Source of the DNA: Mauremys mutica
Lineage: Eukaryota; Chordata; Testudines; Geoemydidae
Assembly: GCF_020497125.1 (NCBI RefSeq)
Contig: NC_059081.1
Span: 18,633,105 to 18,697,104 of the forward strand
Length of the DNA stretch: 64,000 nucleotides
Direction of reading: 5' to 3'
A program made the position numbers and the translations under genes. Positions 9,701 to 22,864 of this stretch are shown in pieces. Below the pieces are notes generated by a model, which saw only the letters and a list, made by a program, of their open reading frames with translations, was not told the origin of the DNA and searched no databases. How positions within the stretch are numbered: position 1 is the first letter of the stretch; each line of letters begins with the position of its first letter.

Positions 9701-12700
9701 TATTGCATCTGGTTATGTGCTTATACAGCATGTGTCACATGGGGCTGCAGTAACAGGGCTTCTAGGTGCAACTGTAACATAAATCAACTATAACCTTAAC
9801 CCTGTCTCTAGTACTAGAGACTAGAGCTGGGGAAGATAGGGACAGTGGTTCCTTAGCCTCATAAGGCTCTGGGGGCTCCATTTTCATGTACAGGACCTCA
9901 GCTATGGCATAATTCTTACAAAAGATTTAGATTCGGTGTTGAAAAGACAATAGTACTCATGATATTAAATGGAGTTTCACTAGGCTGCATTTCTAAACCA
10001 AGCCATTCCCCTACTTATTTGGTCACTGGCTGGCTGTGATTTCTAACCAGAATCATTGAGAGCAAATTCTGCCAGTGTGCCTCTTTGCAAATTTTTCAAT
10101 CTATAAACATATTGGATGCTGTTGTCTCTTAAGAACATATTATATAAACTCTCCTTCTTCTCCTGTTGTGTCATTGCTACTTGTTCCCTGCTATTCACAC
10201 CTGCTCACTGAAATAAACGTGGTGGTGTTGGAGCTACTTTCTGTTAATTATATTTTAATTAATGACTCCTCGCTTTCTGATGTGGCAAATAATTGAGAAT
10301 AATCGGAAACAAAATAGTTGGTGTGAATTCAGATTGTAACATGAGTAATCTTTTGCTGCAACACGGGGTGTTTAGACACAAGCTACAGGCATATTGTGGC
10401 AATTTAAAGTTAACTATAGATCAAAGGAAAATGAAATGAAAATAATAGATTACACCGATCTAGAACCCTGGGTTACTTTGCAACTCCATACATTCAGCCT
10501 GTAATCCCCTGTTGGGTAGAAGGTGGCAGTCACCTAGCATACACTATACTGGACAAGTCTGAGGACGTTTCTATGAGAAGTGACATGGGAATTTTAAAGA
10601 AACAGAAACTTGGTTTAGGGCTTCACCCAAAAGAGTATAATAATTATTTCACACTATATTTCAAAGTTTATCTGCTTATCATTATTTAATGTATCCATTA
10701 GCTGGGGACATGAAGATCATGAAACTATTAATAGTCCAGTGGTAGATATGGAGTATCAAATAGTTTGAGAGTTTACATTTGCAAGGGCTCTATATGAATC
10801 CTGCTTGCTGGTCCACAGACACACTTGCATGTAATGTTATCCAGGCTGGCCAGAGAATAGATACAGTATTGGCAGCATGAATGTAAACTTCCCTCTACAA
10901 ACATCTTCAATCACAATGAATTAGCTCATCAATTGAGTAGATTTGGGTGACTGGTGGAAAACACTTTGGGCCTGATCCAGATGCCATTCGATTCAATGGA
11001 ATCACTCTCATTGAGTCCAATCATGCAGTCCTTTATGGATGCTTGTCTGCACTGAACCATTAATTCATTTCAGCTCTGCCCACTCCCCTTCTCTGTTCAT
11101 TTCCTGTGAATGTTGATGCAGTGATGTTTTCCTGGCAATAATGTTGATGAAAAACAACCTTTGAAGTTCTCTTTCCATGATCATTTGCACCAGAAGCCAG
11201 TGGAGAAGAGTAAGAATACCATGTGATTTATGCAGCTAATCATCATGAAGCATCACAGCTCAAATTTTGAGTGTCAAAAGAGTAACCAACATGTAGCAGA
11301 ATTTTGAATAATACATGCATTTTTAAACATTGGGATCCAACTGTGGACATTCCACAAACAAAAAACCCTCAGATTGTTCTTTTTGAATTTTATTCTACTG
11401 CTGAAAGCATCAGTTGGTGCTTTGGATGATATGGATGCCTGTCTACTACCGTTTGGACTGAGGCCATAACTGTCATCTCATAAGTCACTGAAGAGCTATT
11501 GAATAATGGGAGCTCCCAATGTTTGTCAGACATTTAACATTCAAAATGAGGCTCATTAAGATGAAATCATAAAGCTAGTCACAAACTAGCATTTATTAAA
11601 GTTCAAAATTCATCATGTTACTGTAGAAGCGATGTAAATTAGTCGACAAGAGCCTGTATTCAGATAAGATACAGAGCATCCCTTTGGATGGCATTTAAAG
11701 TGTGGTTTGTCACGCTGGAACCCCATGGCCTTAGACATCAATATTACACTTTTAAAATCGATACATACTTGGTGAACTATTGTTGCAAATATAACTTACA
11801 TAGAGCGAAACACACAGAACAAGGCAGTCACAGTACTATGACATACTCTTGTCTTTGCTGTTCCAGACACAGGATAATGACTGTGAAAATAACAGTAGAG
11901 TGTATAAAAGCACCTTGAGTAAAGTGACTTGTAATAGTGCCTGACCTCTGTACGTTGCCTGTCCAAAAGCAGAAATAATGTACATTATTAAAAACAGTTC
12001 TGTAGTTATTGAGTAATGTGCAGTCATACATTTTTCTACTTTCTTTCCTCCGTTTCTTCGCTACCAAAGAAAACGGCAAAAGAAAACGTATTTGGTTAAA
12101 AATGGTTTACTAGGCACTTTTCTTTTAATGTCAAAGTGTTCTTATACTATTACTTATTACTGTGCATTGTCTGCTAGGGATATATTTTCTATCACAGGAT
12201 TCAAATTGCTTCTTGTGCCGTCAGTGTTTTGCTGTATCTTTCTTTTTAAGGCAAGACAGAAAATGCATTTCTCTACAGCAGCAACAACAGTGTAGAAAAA
12301 CTTTATTTTGTGTGGCAGGGAGAATAATGAAGTTAGAAAGAGCCTGTAAACTAAAAAAAAATCTATTTATGGCACTTAAAACCCAATCCCTTCATAAGAC
12401 AAGTATGTGTCTGTTCAGCTAAAATACAGAGTGAAATAGAGAAGCATAGAATGTAACATAATGCAATATTCTTCCTAATAAACACAAGTCACCTTATAAA
12501 AATTCCTTAAATTACGCTAATGTGTGGATTTAAAGGTGATGATCGCACTCTGTTGTCTTGGTGTTGAGCTGATTGTAAGTGTAGGCACAGGAGCCAACCT
12601 GCTGATCTGAATGTTGATTCAAAAGCTGGATGAATTAGTAATGAGGAGGTGAAGAAAACAGAGTGACTGATATGAGGAGACTAGGAAATGTAAATCATAA

Positions 12701-12904
12701 AAGGACATGGAGGACAAAATAAATGAACACTGAAGAAATGATAGACCCAGAGCCAGTGTCCACCATTTGAATGCCAGACATCCCCTTAAGTACAGTAAAT
12801 TGTTGATATCACAAGAAAATATCTAAATGCATATAATAAAGTATCATTAAAGCTGATCATCTAATTAAGAAAAGAGATTAAAATGTCTACAGTGTCTATA
12901 ATCC
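9701..12904. other. Non-coding, nothing recognised
   Basis: AT-rich, no transposon ends and only short frames (up to 86 codons) without motifs. This is the longest stretch of apparently unique sequence in the first third of the window. A short fold-back 'attcaatggaat' with 'ctcattgagtcc' sits near 10990-11020. Confidence 0.5.
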
Positions 12905-14680
12905 AGGTATGTTAGCAACAAGAAGAAAGTCAAAGGGTGGGCCCCTTACTGAATGAGGGAGGCAACCTAGTGACAGAGGATGTGGAAAAAGCTAATGTAC
13001 TCAATGCTTTTTTTGTCTCTGTCTTCACGAACAAGGTCAGCTCCCAGACTGCTGCACTGGGCAGCACAGCATGGGGAGGAGGTAACCAGCCCTCTGTGGA
13101 GAAAGAAGTGGTTCAGGACTATTTAGAAAAGCTGGATGAGCACAAGTCCATGGGGCCGGATGCGCTGCATCCGAGAGTGCTAAAGGAGTTAGTGGATGTG
13201 ATTGCAGAGCCATTAGCCATTATCCTTGAAAACTCTTGGCGATCGGGGGAGGTCCCAGATGACTGGAGAAAGGCTAATGTATTGCCCATCTTTAAAAAAG
13301 GGAAGGAGGATCTGGGGAACTACAGGCCAGTCAGCCTCACCTCAGTCCCTGGAAAAATCATGGAGCAGGTCCTCAAGAAATCAATTCTGAAGCACTTTGA
13401 AGAGAGGAAAGTGATCAGGAACAGTCAGCACGGATTCACCAAGAGCAAGTCATGCCTGACTAACCTAATTGCCTTCTATGATGAGATAACTGGCTCTGTG
13501 GATGGGGGAAAAGCAGTGGACGAGTTATTCCTTTACTTTAGCAAAGCTTATGATATGTCTCCCACAGTATTCTTGCCAGCAAGTTAAAGAAATATGGGCT
13601 GGCTGAATGGACTATAAGGTGGATAGAAAGCTGGCTAGATCGTCAGCTCAACGGATACTGATCAATGGCTCCATGTCTAGTTGGCAGCCGGTTTCAAGCG
13701 GAGTGCCCCAAGGGTCGGTCCTGGGGCCGGTTTTGTTCAATATCTTCATTAATGATCTGGAGGATGGTGTGGACTGCACCCTCAGCAAGTTTGCAGATGA
13801 CACTAAACTGGCAGGAGTGGTAGATATGCTGGAGGGTAAGATAGGATACAGAGGGACCTAGACAAATTAGAGGATTGGGCCAAAAGAAATCTGGTGAGGT
13901 TCAACAAGAACAAGTGCAGAGTCCTGCACTTAGGACGGAAGAATCCCATGCACTGCTACGGATTAGGGACCGAATGGCTAGTCAGCAGTTCTGCAGAAAA
14001 GGACCTAGGGGTTACAGTGGATGAAAAGCTGGATATGAGTCAACAGTGTGCCCTTGTTGCCAAGAAGGCTAACGGCATTTTGGGCTGTATAAGTAGGGGC
14101 ATTGCCAGCAGATCGAGGGATGTGATCATTCCCCTCTATTCGGCATTGGTGAGGCCTCATCTGGAGTACTGTGTCCAGTTTTGGTCCCCCTACTACAAGA
14201 AAGATGTGAAAAAATTGGAAAGAGTCCAGCGGAGGGCAACAAAAATGATTAGGGGGCTGGAGCCCATGACTTATGAAGAGAGGCTGAGGAAACTGGGATT
14301 GTTTAATCTGCAGAAGAGAAGAATGAGGGGGGATTTGATAGCTGCTTTCAACTACCTGAAAGGGGGTTCCAAAGAGGATGGATCTAGACTGGTCTCAGTG
14401 GTACCAGATGACAGAACAAGGAGTAATGGTGTCAAGTTGCAGTGGGGGAGGTTTAGGTTGGATATTAGGAAAATCTTTTTCACTAGGAGGGTGGTGAAGC
14501 ACTGGAATGGGTTACCTACGGAGGTGGTGGAATCTCCTTCCTTAGAGGTTTTTAAGGTCAGGCTTGACAAAGCCCTGGCTGGGATGATTTAGTTGGGGAT
14601 TGGTCCTGATTTGAGCAGGGGGTTGGACTAGATGACCTCCTGAGGTCCCTTCCAACCCTGATATTCTATTCTATTCTAAT
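12905..14680 (+). mobile_element. CR1 LINE, 5'-truncated
   Basis: 5'-truncated copy starting in the region upstream of the RT core ('gtatgttagcaacaagaag', shared with the copy at 28.6 kb) and running to a canonical CR1 3' end: 'ggttggactagatgacctcc', 'cttccaaccctgat' and three ATTCT units at about 14664-14679. CR1 elements move by target-primed reverse transcription, which commonly truncates the 5' end. The 3' end is intact and the divergence is modest, suggesting a younger insertion than 7885-8720. Confidence 0.93.
12937..14592 (+). pseudogene. CR1 ORF2 fragment (reverse transcriptase and C-terminus)
   Basis: Three successive frames, 12937-13587, 13607-13861 and 13894-14592, together cover the CR1 RT and C-terminal region. 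Visible blocks: NVLPIFKKG, NYRPVSLTSVPGKIME, QHGFTKSKSCLTNL, then [21 protein letters not shown] and the catalytic FADDTKLAG (13788-13815), then [25 protein letters not shown], and [18 protein letters not shown] before the stop. Single-base indels near 13555 (after SKAYD) and near 13845 explain the frame changes. The endonuclease domain is absent by 5' truncation. Not functional. Confidence 0.92.
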
Positions 14681-15281
14681 GTCTTTTATATTTTAGAGCA
14701 ACTCTGTGTTTGCATAACTGTAACATTTATGAAATTTAGATATGACAGAAAACAAGTTTACTTGAGGCAGCTTAAAGTTTCACATTTCCCCTTCTTGCTC
14801 CAGCTAAGTGATAAGGAATTATGTCAATAATAAACCAGAAAGAGAGAAGTTTAAATATGTACTTCAATTAGTACCTCTTCATTTCTTCTCTGAACACATG
14901 CAATTATCAAATGTTTGTAAAATGGCCACCATTCAAGCTGTGCTAGTTGCAGATGATGTAGGGTGCAGTGAGCTGAGCACATGCTCATCTTTAAGCCTGT
15001 GAATAGTTGTATTGAAATCATTAAGACTACTCACATAATTAAAGGTAAGAATGTTTTTAAGCATTTTGCTGGATGGGGGGCCAGAGAGCTCAACACATTG
15101 CAGGATTGAGCCTATGATGACCTGCCAATCAATTGCTTATGAGAAGGAGTAAATTTGGAAGAGGCATTCTTTTTTCCTTCCAGTTTTAATCATGTTAACA
15201 GTTTATTCTTCCCTGTCTATGCAGAGAGAATTGTAACTATATATATTTCATTCTTACAGCATTAAATGCACCTGTGACACT
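14681..15281. other. Non-coding; short amniote fold-back repeat piece
   Basis: Around 15020-15085 is 'agactactcacataattaaa' followed by 'aagcattttgctggatggggg', one half of a palindromic dispersed repeat also seen at 31030-31125 and 58390-58450. Nothing else recognised. Confidence 0.4.
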
Positions 15282-15960
15282 CTATCCACCCCACCACACA
15301 AGGCTTGGAGGGGTTAAAGTGGCTAGGCAGGCCAAGTATCTGCCCAGGCTACACCTGAGGAAGGAGACAAGGAGCAGGCCAATTGGAAATGGGCTCAGCT
15401 GGGCAGAGACAGGAGGGGCCTGTGTAAAGCCCAGGAGCCATAAGCCCTAATGGGGGTAGTCTACAGTCATGCTCTGGGAGCAGGGTGTTGGAGACTGGCA
15501 GGCAAATCCAGGAGGAGGGGGATGCCAGTTAAGTAGGAAGAAGCCCAGGGAAACAGCAGCAAGGGTGTTGGACCATACAGACCAGGGCTGCTTGTTATTG
15601 GGTCCCTGGACTGGAACCCACTGTAGAGGACAGGCCTGGGTTTCTCTACCATCCACTGAGAAGTGATGCAGGGTGTTGAAGCTGCTAACTGGTCTGGAAG
15701 GACCTTGATTTTCCTGGAAGGGGAGGATCTTAGTGACCTGGCAGGAGGGCCAAGCCAGGAACAGGAAGCTGCAGTTCCAGCAGTGAGAAGGACTATAGGA
15801 TGAAAGAGAGAACAAGTAGAGATGCTGCCAGAGGAGGGCAGGGCCTGACAAGAGCTAATCCCCAGAGCTACCAGCAGGAGATGCTATTTGTGGTGAGTGG
15901 ACCCTGTGAAAGGTCCATAAAGGAAATGATCTAATAAATCTGTAGATATATCCTGTATGC
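15282..15960 (+). repeat. Putative solo LTR-like repeat
   Basis: Starts 'tgtgacactctatccacccc' with 'aggcttggaggggttaaag', resembling the starts of the repeats at 26.5 and 31.2 kb. GC-richer than its surroundings, with 'agggaaacagcagcaagggt' and 'ggtgagtggaccctgtgaaagg'. No coding frame and no matching second copy nearby, so a solo LTR is the best guess. Boundaries are approximate. Confidence 0.4.
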
Positions 15961-17705
15961 AGTTATCAGATGAAGTGTGTGTTGTGGTTTGGTTTTTTTT
16001 TACTAATTTTGGCACATTAATTTAAAAGAAAATATAAGGACTCCTTATATGTACCTGCATACTTTCTTTTTCTCTGTGGGTCTTTTGTGTGTCTTAATGG
16101 GTGCTGTTCTTTTTGATATTTGGAAATGTGTAAGCCACTATTGAAGCAGGGACCTTATTTTGTTGTTTGTGTTCTAGACATTCCAGTTTTTGGCCTATAG
16201 AACAGGAGAGGAAGGAGGTCTTGCAGTCAGAGCACTGGAGTGGGTATCTGAAAATCTGGAGTCTAGTCTTCACTTTGACACAGGTTTTCTGTGCAGCCTA
16301 GGGCAAGTTCATTCTGCTTCAGAACATTATTTTACATTGGTGGAAAATACTTCTCTTCCACCAGGGATGTAGTGCTGCTACATGACTATAGGGAAAGCAC
16401 TTTGTTTTCAGATGGAAAGTGCTACAGAAAACAAACCCATGAGGAGCCAAGGGAGCTGTGTGAGATCCTCTGATCTTGGCTTATCCCTGGATTTATGGGG
16501 TCAAACCCTATATCCGGCAAGGAAGGAAGGAGACAGAAGTTAAAGTGGACGCTCAGTTACTCATTCCAGGGTTTGTTTTTTTTAAACAAATATATTTTTA
16601 AAACTGTGGTAATGCTCTGAGACTTGGTGCTGTAGAACAGCTCTGTCAGTTTAAGGCTTGATCCAGAACTCATTGAAGTCAATAGAAAACTACATCCCCA
16701 TTGAACTGGTTCTAGATCAGAGCAATTGTTCATGTAGAACGTCTGGATGGGCTAATGGGAATTTTGGGGGCACAAGGAATGAAAGATCTGGTCCATATAT
16801 TGTTACCATTTAACCTTTAGACTGGGGGGAGGGGATTTTGAGGTCTCTCGGTGCAAAACTGCCAGAGAGGCAGCGTAGGTGGCTGGTGCAGTGCTCCTCC
16901 TGCACAAGGGAATCCTCCGGTGGCACAAACACTGTAGCAGTTCCTGTGCCACTGCCCCTCCCTTGCCCGGGCACAGGAGAGGGTTTGGCTTTATCCAGTC
17001 GACACCCTGGCAATTCCTGGCTGCCAAAATGACCCATGTGAAGCTGCGGGCAGCTGGTTATAATTTTAAACAACCTGAGGCTGCTCTAATCTACAGTGGA
17101 GACTGGGCTGGCACAGAACTAGCATCAAAATTGGTATAGTAGAGGCATAAAGAGCTAATTTGAGCACAGCTGAGAGTCTGGCCTTTAGCCTTGGGAATGG
17201 CTAGACACTATAGAGCAGGGGTTCTCAAGCTTTTTCTTTCTAAAGCCTCTCCCCCAACAGGGTGCTACAGAAATGCAAAGCATTATTATTTAAAAGTGTT
17301 CAAAAGTTAAATGTGTGGCATTGCCACTTAGGATGGAGGGAATTAAGACTAGTTACTTCATAAGTACTCAAAGGCTTTGTCTGCTATGTATGAGGACCAA
17401 TGGCCTAACCTTTATGTGAATGAAAAATAAGCCTCTGTGTTAGGGGAGCACCAAACAGCTTATCTCTAAAACTGCACTCTTGTAATAGAAAACTAGCTAA
17501 GCCCTCTCATTAAATGTATGCTGCCCATCTTTCCAAAAATGTGCTTCGTTTTGTAATAAACCTCTTAGAAAACTTCAACTGAGCTCTTTCCAATGGAACT
17601 TCTTGCCTCTAGCTGTGGCTCTTTTTGAGCCACCTGTATATTTTTCTGGAAATGATAGGCTCACTTAGTCACCAGGGACTCCCTTCAGGGAGCAATGTGC
17701 CAGCA
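15961..17705. other. Non-coding; MIR-type SINE piece at 16205-16345
   Basis: A divergent MIR-like stretch (a 'gcagtcagagcactggagtgggtatct' block, then 'gcagcctagggcaagtt') lies at about 16205-16345. A lone hAT-like left end, 'caggggttctcaagctt', is at 17217 with no partner identified. Frames at 16803-17139 have no motif. Confidence 0.45.
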
Positions 17706-17713
17706 CTCCCTTC

Positions 17714-18001
17714 CAGTGTTGCCAACTCTTGTGATATTTGGTATTTTTCTTAAAGCACCAGCTTCTAGAATGGAGACACTTGTAAGGAAATCTCAACTTT
17801 CATTTAATTAAAATAAAAACGTCGAGTTTTCGTAGTTGCAGGAAAAAAGCTTGAAAAGGTTACCCAAGTGCACCCTACAGGCTCAAACCAGACAGCAAAC
17901 AAAAGGAACCCAACAGTTGTTATCCCCCATGATTTTTAAGCAAATCTAATTATTTTTGTGGCCTGACTCAAAATTTTTTGGACATTTGGGGTTGGCAATA
18001 C
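17714..18001. mobile_element. hAT-type MITE (288 bp)
   Basis: Left end CAGTGTTGCCAACTCT; right end GGGGTTGGCAATAC, inverted with respect to the left. Flanked by CTCCCTTC (17706-17713) and CTCTCTTC (18002-18009), an 8-bp duplication with one mismatch. Internal 'gtgatatttggtatttttctt' is mirrored by 'catgatttttaagcaaatct'. No coding capacity. Confidence 0.75.
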
Positions 18002-18009
18002 CTCTCTTC

Positions 18010-19879
18010 CAATGGGAAAATGGTCAGGTGCAAGGACCAGATGGCAAGTGGATGCCCTCAGTCTGATTAAGGAACCAAAAGTAGGCTGGGGGAGAGAACA
18101 CAATATGCGGTTACAAGCTGCCTCTTAGAAACGCCTGTTTCTTAAGAGTTCTTAGAGATTTAAAGGTGCAGTATCCAGAAAACAAAGGCCATAGTTTCTT
18201 CCTGTGAACACCATTGCTTGACTTGTCCCTGGAGTTGTTGTGCAACATCCACAAAAGGCACAACACAACTGAGAGATCTTGGTTGAAATTCTGGCCCCAT
18301 TGATGTAACTGTTTTCCCATTGACTTCAATTGAGGCAGGATTTCACCTCTTGTACTAAAACACTAGTTCCTTATGAAGAAACTGGTGTACCTGCTTTAAA
18401 GGAAAACAAATATGTAAAACACTGGGGTTTGGGACCGATTGCTTTTTCAGAATAACTGCATTTTCGGGTCCAAATAGATTGACATCTTTCTTAAGCAATT
18501 TTTTCTTCTCTTTGGGTGAGACTTTATATGCTACATTTCAGCCCAGAGTACACTTTATGTCCGCTGTATATAAAGTCCTGAAAACAGAGTTTAGAATGGG
18601 AAAACAGACCAAGCTTTTACTACAGCGCTGCTGCTGGTAGTGGCTGTAGTAAATAAACTTGTGTGATAAAGGCATTCCTGAAACCTCTAACATGCTACTT
18701 CATTTTCAGAGAAGTACTACTGATAATGGAGTAATGGAATTGTTTCCCCAGGATGTAATTTGGATTTAATTGTATGTTAAATATTCATTGTGTGTGATAG
18801 CTCATAAAAATATCCTTGCACTAATGTCCTTTTAAGTGGGACATAACTCCTCACTTAGGGCAGTGATCCTTAAAAACTGATGCCACACGAGAGCCCAGTG
18901 TACTTGGGACATTTTAGTAAAAGAGAAAAAGGAATTGGGTAACACATATTGGACTTCTAATGGCAAAACCTTATTTTTATTTAAAAATGTAACTAGCAAA
19001 TCATAGACATAAGCATTCTCTCCAGAAAGCTGATTCTAAATGAGGGAACAAGCATAGTATTTGACACATGTCCAATCAAAATTTTGAATGTGTATGAACA
19101 CTGTTTTACAGATTTACAGACCAAAAGAGTTATTTGCCAAATTTCAAATCATTATTGAACTATACAAAAAAACTGTAAGCTGCTTGAAAACAATTCAATG
19201 AGGTGAAGTTAGCCAAATAAAAAATTAATTGAATTATTTGCCCAGCTGTAGTCTGAACAAATACTTTACACTGGCAAGGAACATGAAAGAAAAGAACATT
19301 ATTTTATAAATACAGCTCACCTTCACATTCCTCTTTGGTGCAAATGTTCCCTCATGGATGTGAAATCCTTGTACTTTACTTTTGGACTTTGTGAATTCTC
19401 ATTATAATCACCATAGTTATAACAAGTGTTTATGATAAATATCCTACTCGTCTAGGGATAGTAATATGAGCGCACACACTGGCGATTACCTGACAAGTGG
19501 GAGACAGTTTAAACAAAATTATTTCATATAAAGAGTAATACATATGTGCCAATATGTTGTTTTAAAAGGCCTTTGAAGCAGGGAACATTAATGAGCTCAG
19601 GAGACAACGAAATGAGTTTTTAAGTAAAACGAGACTAAAGACGAATGGGAAAGAAATGGCGGGGGGGGAACAAAGGAGCAGGTATGAGGAAAATTACTCT
19701 GCCTTGCCATCGGAAGCAGAAGAGCAAATCTAATGAGTGTCATTGCTTTCAGTCTTTTTTTTTAAAAAACCACTTCTCAGATATGAAATGTAGTCCATTA
19801 TCTGTCATTGATATTTCAAGAAGACTACAGGCAAGAATATTTTGTAGAATACAATGGCTAGCTATTTCCCCCTCTTCTA
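18010..19879. other. Non-coding, nothing recognised
   Basis: AT-rich, short frames only, no transposon ends seen. Sequence at about 18290-18330 ('ccattgacttcaattgaggcagg') is of the common amniote fold-back repeat type. Confidence 0.5.
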
Positions 19880-21133
19880 GAACATAAGAACATAAGAAAG
19901 GCCGTACCGGGTCAGACCATAGGTCCATCTAGCCCAGTATCTGTCTACCGACAGTGGCCAATGCCAGGTGCCCCTGCGGGAGTGAACCTAACAGGCAATG
20001 ATCAAGTGATCTCTCTCCTGCCATCCATCTCCATCCTCTGATGAACAGAGGCTAGGGACACCATTCTTACCCATCCTGGCTAATAGCCATTTATGGACTT
20101 AGCCACCATGAATTTATCCAGTCCCCTTTTAAACATTGTTATAGTCCTAGCCTTCACAACCTCCTCAGGTAAGGAGTTCCACAAGTTGACTGTGCGCTGC
20201 GTGAAGAAGAACTTCCTTTTATTTGTTTTAAACCTGCTGCCTATTAATTTCATTTGGTGACCCCTAGTTCTTGTATTATGGGAATAAGTAAATAACTTTT
20301 CCTTATCCACTTTCTCAACATCACTCATGATTTTATATTCCTCTATCATGTCCCCCCTTAGTCTTCTCTTTTCCAAACTGAAGAGTACTAGCCTCTTTAA
20401 TCTTTCCTCATATGGGACCCTCTCTAAACCCCTAATCATTTTAGTTGCTCTTTTCTGAACCTTTTCTAGTGCTAGAATATCTTTTTTGAGGTGAGGAGAC
20501 CACATCTGTACACAGTATTCGAGATGTGGGCGTACCATGGATTTATATAAGGGCAATAATATATTCTCAGTCTTATTCTCTATCCCCTTTTTAATGATTC
20601 CTAACATCCTGTTTGCTTTTTTGACCGCCTCTGCACACTGCGTGGACATCTTCAGAGAACTATCCACGATAACTCCAAGATCTTTTTCCTGACTCGTTGT
20701 AGCTAAATTAGCCCCCATCATGTTGTATGTATAGTTGGGGTTATTTTTTCCAATGTGCATTACTTTACATTTATCCACATTAAATTTCATTTGCCATTTT
20801 GTTGCCCAATCACTTAGTTTTGTGAGATCTTTTTGAAGTTCTTCACAATCTGCTTTGGTCTTAACTATCTTGAGTAGTTTAGTATCATCTGCAAACTTTG
20901 CCACCTCACTGTTTACCCCTTTCTCCAGATCATTTATGAATAAATTGAATAGGATTGGTCCTAGGACTGACCCTTGGGGAACACCACTAGTTACCCCTCT
21001 CCATTCTGAGAATTTACCATTAATTCCTACCCTTTGTTCCCTGTCCTTTAACTAGTTCTCAATCCATGAAAGGACCTTTCCTTTTATCCCATGACAGCTT
21101 AATTTACGTAAGAGCCTTCGGTGAGGGACCTTG
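19880..21133 (-). mobile_element. CR1 LINE, minus strand, 5'-truncated
   Basis: Read on the minus strand it begins inside the RT at the 'VPHRRLL' block (about 21133) and ends with two TTCTTATG-type units (19880-19900), a CR1 3' terminus. The 3' untranslated part includes the reverse complement of 'gtaccgggtcagaccatagg'. Its 3' repeat and protein differ from the ATTCT-ended copies at 13 and 28 kb, so it is a different CR1 subfamily. Confidence 0.92.
20080..21133 (-). pseudogene. CR1 ORF2 3' portion, one visible in-frame stop
   Basis: The frame is open from 21051 down to 20080, about 324 codons, and continues upstream in the same frame beyond a single TAG at 21052-21054. Blocks: [21 protein letters not shown], catalytic KFADDTKLL (near 20895), [65 protein letters not shown] and the terminal [11 protein letters not shown]. 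It lacks the endonuclease domain and the N-terminal half of the RT, so it cannot act alone, but the long open stretch argues for a fairly recent insertion. Confidence 0.9.
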
Positions 21134-21574
21134 GTCCCCCCCCCCTCAAGTGCAGGGATAAAAGAACCTTGAACCACTAGGAGAAAAAGATTTTCTCCAT
21201 GTTAGTCAGCAAAAATCAATGCACAGTTATATTTAGTAGCTGATCCCTTCTTCACATATGAAGTGGTGCTATCTAGGGATCTATTCGCTTGCCCTGCAAT
21301 ACCCCCACCGTCTGAAATGTTTTAAAACCACTAAAAGGGATGCTAATCAGGTCACGGTAACTATTCCCCAAATTATTCTACAGAAGTCCAATATGTAACC
21401 AAAGTACATATGCCTCTTCCTACCCCATCTCTATCCTCAGTTACTTTTAGGAAACAAAATGACCAGATAATTTAAAGAGACATTGTCTATTCTACTGTGT
21501 ATAATCCAGCCGTTGGGGGGAGTAGGCAGGTAGCTTAAAACAAGGAAATGTTTGGTTGTTCCAGGGTTGTGTTG

Positions 21575-21695
21575 TGCATTGTCAACTCTGGAAAGTGTGG
21601 GTCAATGGAGCTATTGCAAAGATGTATGCAAGTTGCTTGAACTAAAAAGACTGTTAATACTTGAAGTTGGATTATATCTTGTTTATATTACAACA
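21575..21695 (+). repeat. Gypsy 5' LTR remnant (3' part only)
   Basis: Aligns with 25715-25836 of the 3' LTR and ends CAACA, where the other ends AGCA. The upstream part of the LTR is not recognisable, so the 5' end is truncated or replaced. Confidence 0.65.
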
Positions 21696-22119
21696 TATGG
21701 TGGTGAGGTGGAGCTGAAAGAAAAAAGAGAAATAGGTCTGGGAAGACATCTGTAAGTAAGGTCTATACACCCATAGAAACACAGGTGAAATGGCTGCAAT
21801 ATATGGGACTATTTAATCCACAACACTTAATTTGGGAAGAATACTGAAAAATATATTTTATTCACTGCTAATGATGTTATAGGTGAAGATGAGAAGAAAC
21901 GATAATACTTGGCAGTGTAGGGGTCAAGACTTCAGTTTAATGAGAAACCTGCTAACCCCTAAAAAGCTCAGGGATAAAAACTTTTGATGAGCTTAGTAAA
22001 GCTGTTCTTTTAAAATAAAAACCATTTCAACCCAACACCCAGTAAAATAGCAGAATGATTTGAGTTTAACTCTGGGACAAGGAAATCCAGGGTGACAGGA
22101 GGAGAGTTTGTGGCAGAAC

Positions 22120-22310
22120 CGAGGAAGCTGTCTCAAGATTGTAATTATGGTGTGCTTCTGACACAAATGCTAAGAGACAGATTAGTCTGTGGCATTAATG
22201 ATGACAAAATGCAAAGAAGATTACTGTCTGAACCACAGTGAACATTTGAAATAGCTCTGAAATTGGTCCAGGCTATGGAATCTGCAAATAAAAATGTATA
22301 GGATTTACAA
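22120..22310 (+). pseudogene. Gypsy gag (capsid) remnant
   Basis: One plus-strand frame near 22165 reads MLRDRLVCGINDDKMQRRLL, a hallmark capsid block of vertebrate Ty3/Gypsy gag, followed by ALKLVQAMESANKNV with stops before and after. The antisense 205-codon frame at 22145-22762 is a shadow of this region. The capsid would package the retrotransposon RNA; here it is dead. Confidence 0.7.
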
Positions 22311-22864
22311 ACATAAGTCACAGGAGCCTGGGGAGATGGAAATAGCATGCAGGAAATACAAGGTACTGTGCACAAAATTGCAAGGCAACCTAGAAACAGA
22401 TCTAATTGTCTAGCAGAGAGTATTATTGTGGAGGCAGTTAAAACAGAGATAGTTAATAGGCACCAATGGTCTGCTGAGTTAAAAATCACATTTGTGGATT
22501 GACTGGGCACATTCAAGAAAGTTGAAACAAAACCAAGAAAGCAGACATACAAAACCATGATAAAAAGCAATCTAATCGCTATGATACCTTTCATGTACTG
22601 CAGGAGGAAAGTAGTGAGAAGGAAAAAATGGAAGTAGCTTATACTATCTATAGTAAATGGGTAACAAATATACCTAAAGTAGGTCCCAGCCACATTGGCC
22701 TCACTTGAAATGGGGTGTGTGTGTGGGGGGGTATGATTTGAGCTTGACATGGGATGTAGCATGATTATTATGAACCAAGAAGCATATGATACCTGGTGAA
22801 AAGGTAGTGAACCACTTCCACTGCAGTAATGCAGGGTAAAATTAAAAACATACTAGAGAAGTGG

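Noticed and set aside
17217..17310. hAT-like left end 'caggggttctcaagctt'
   Set aside because: No matching right end or 8-bp duplication found within 500 bp.
22145..22762. 205-codon minus-strand frame with hydrophobic stretches resembling a membrane protein
   Set aside because: It is antisense to decayed Gypsy gag (MLRDRLVCGINDD on plus); hydrophobicity is a by-product of the complementary codons.
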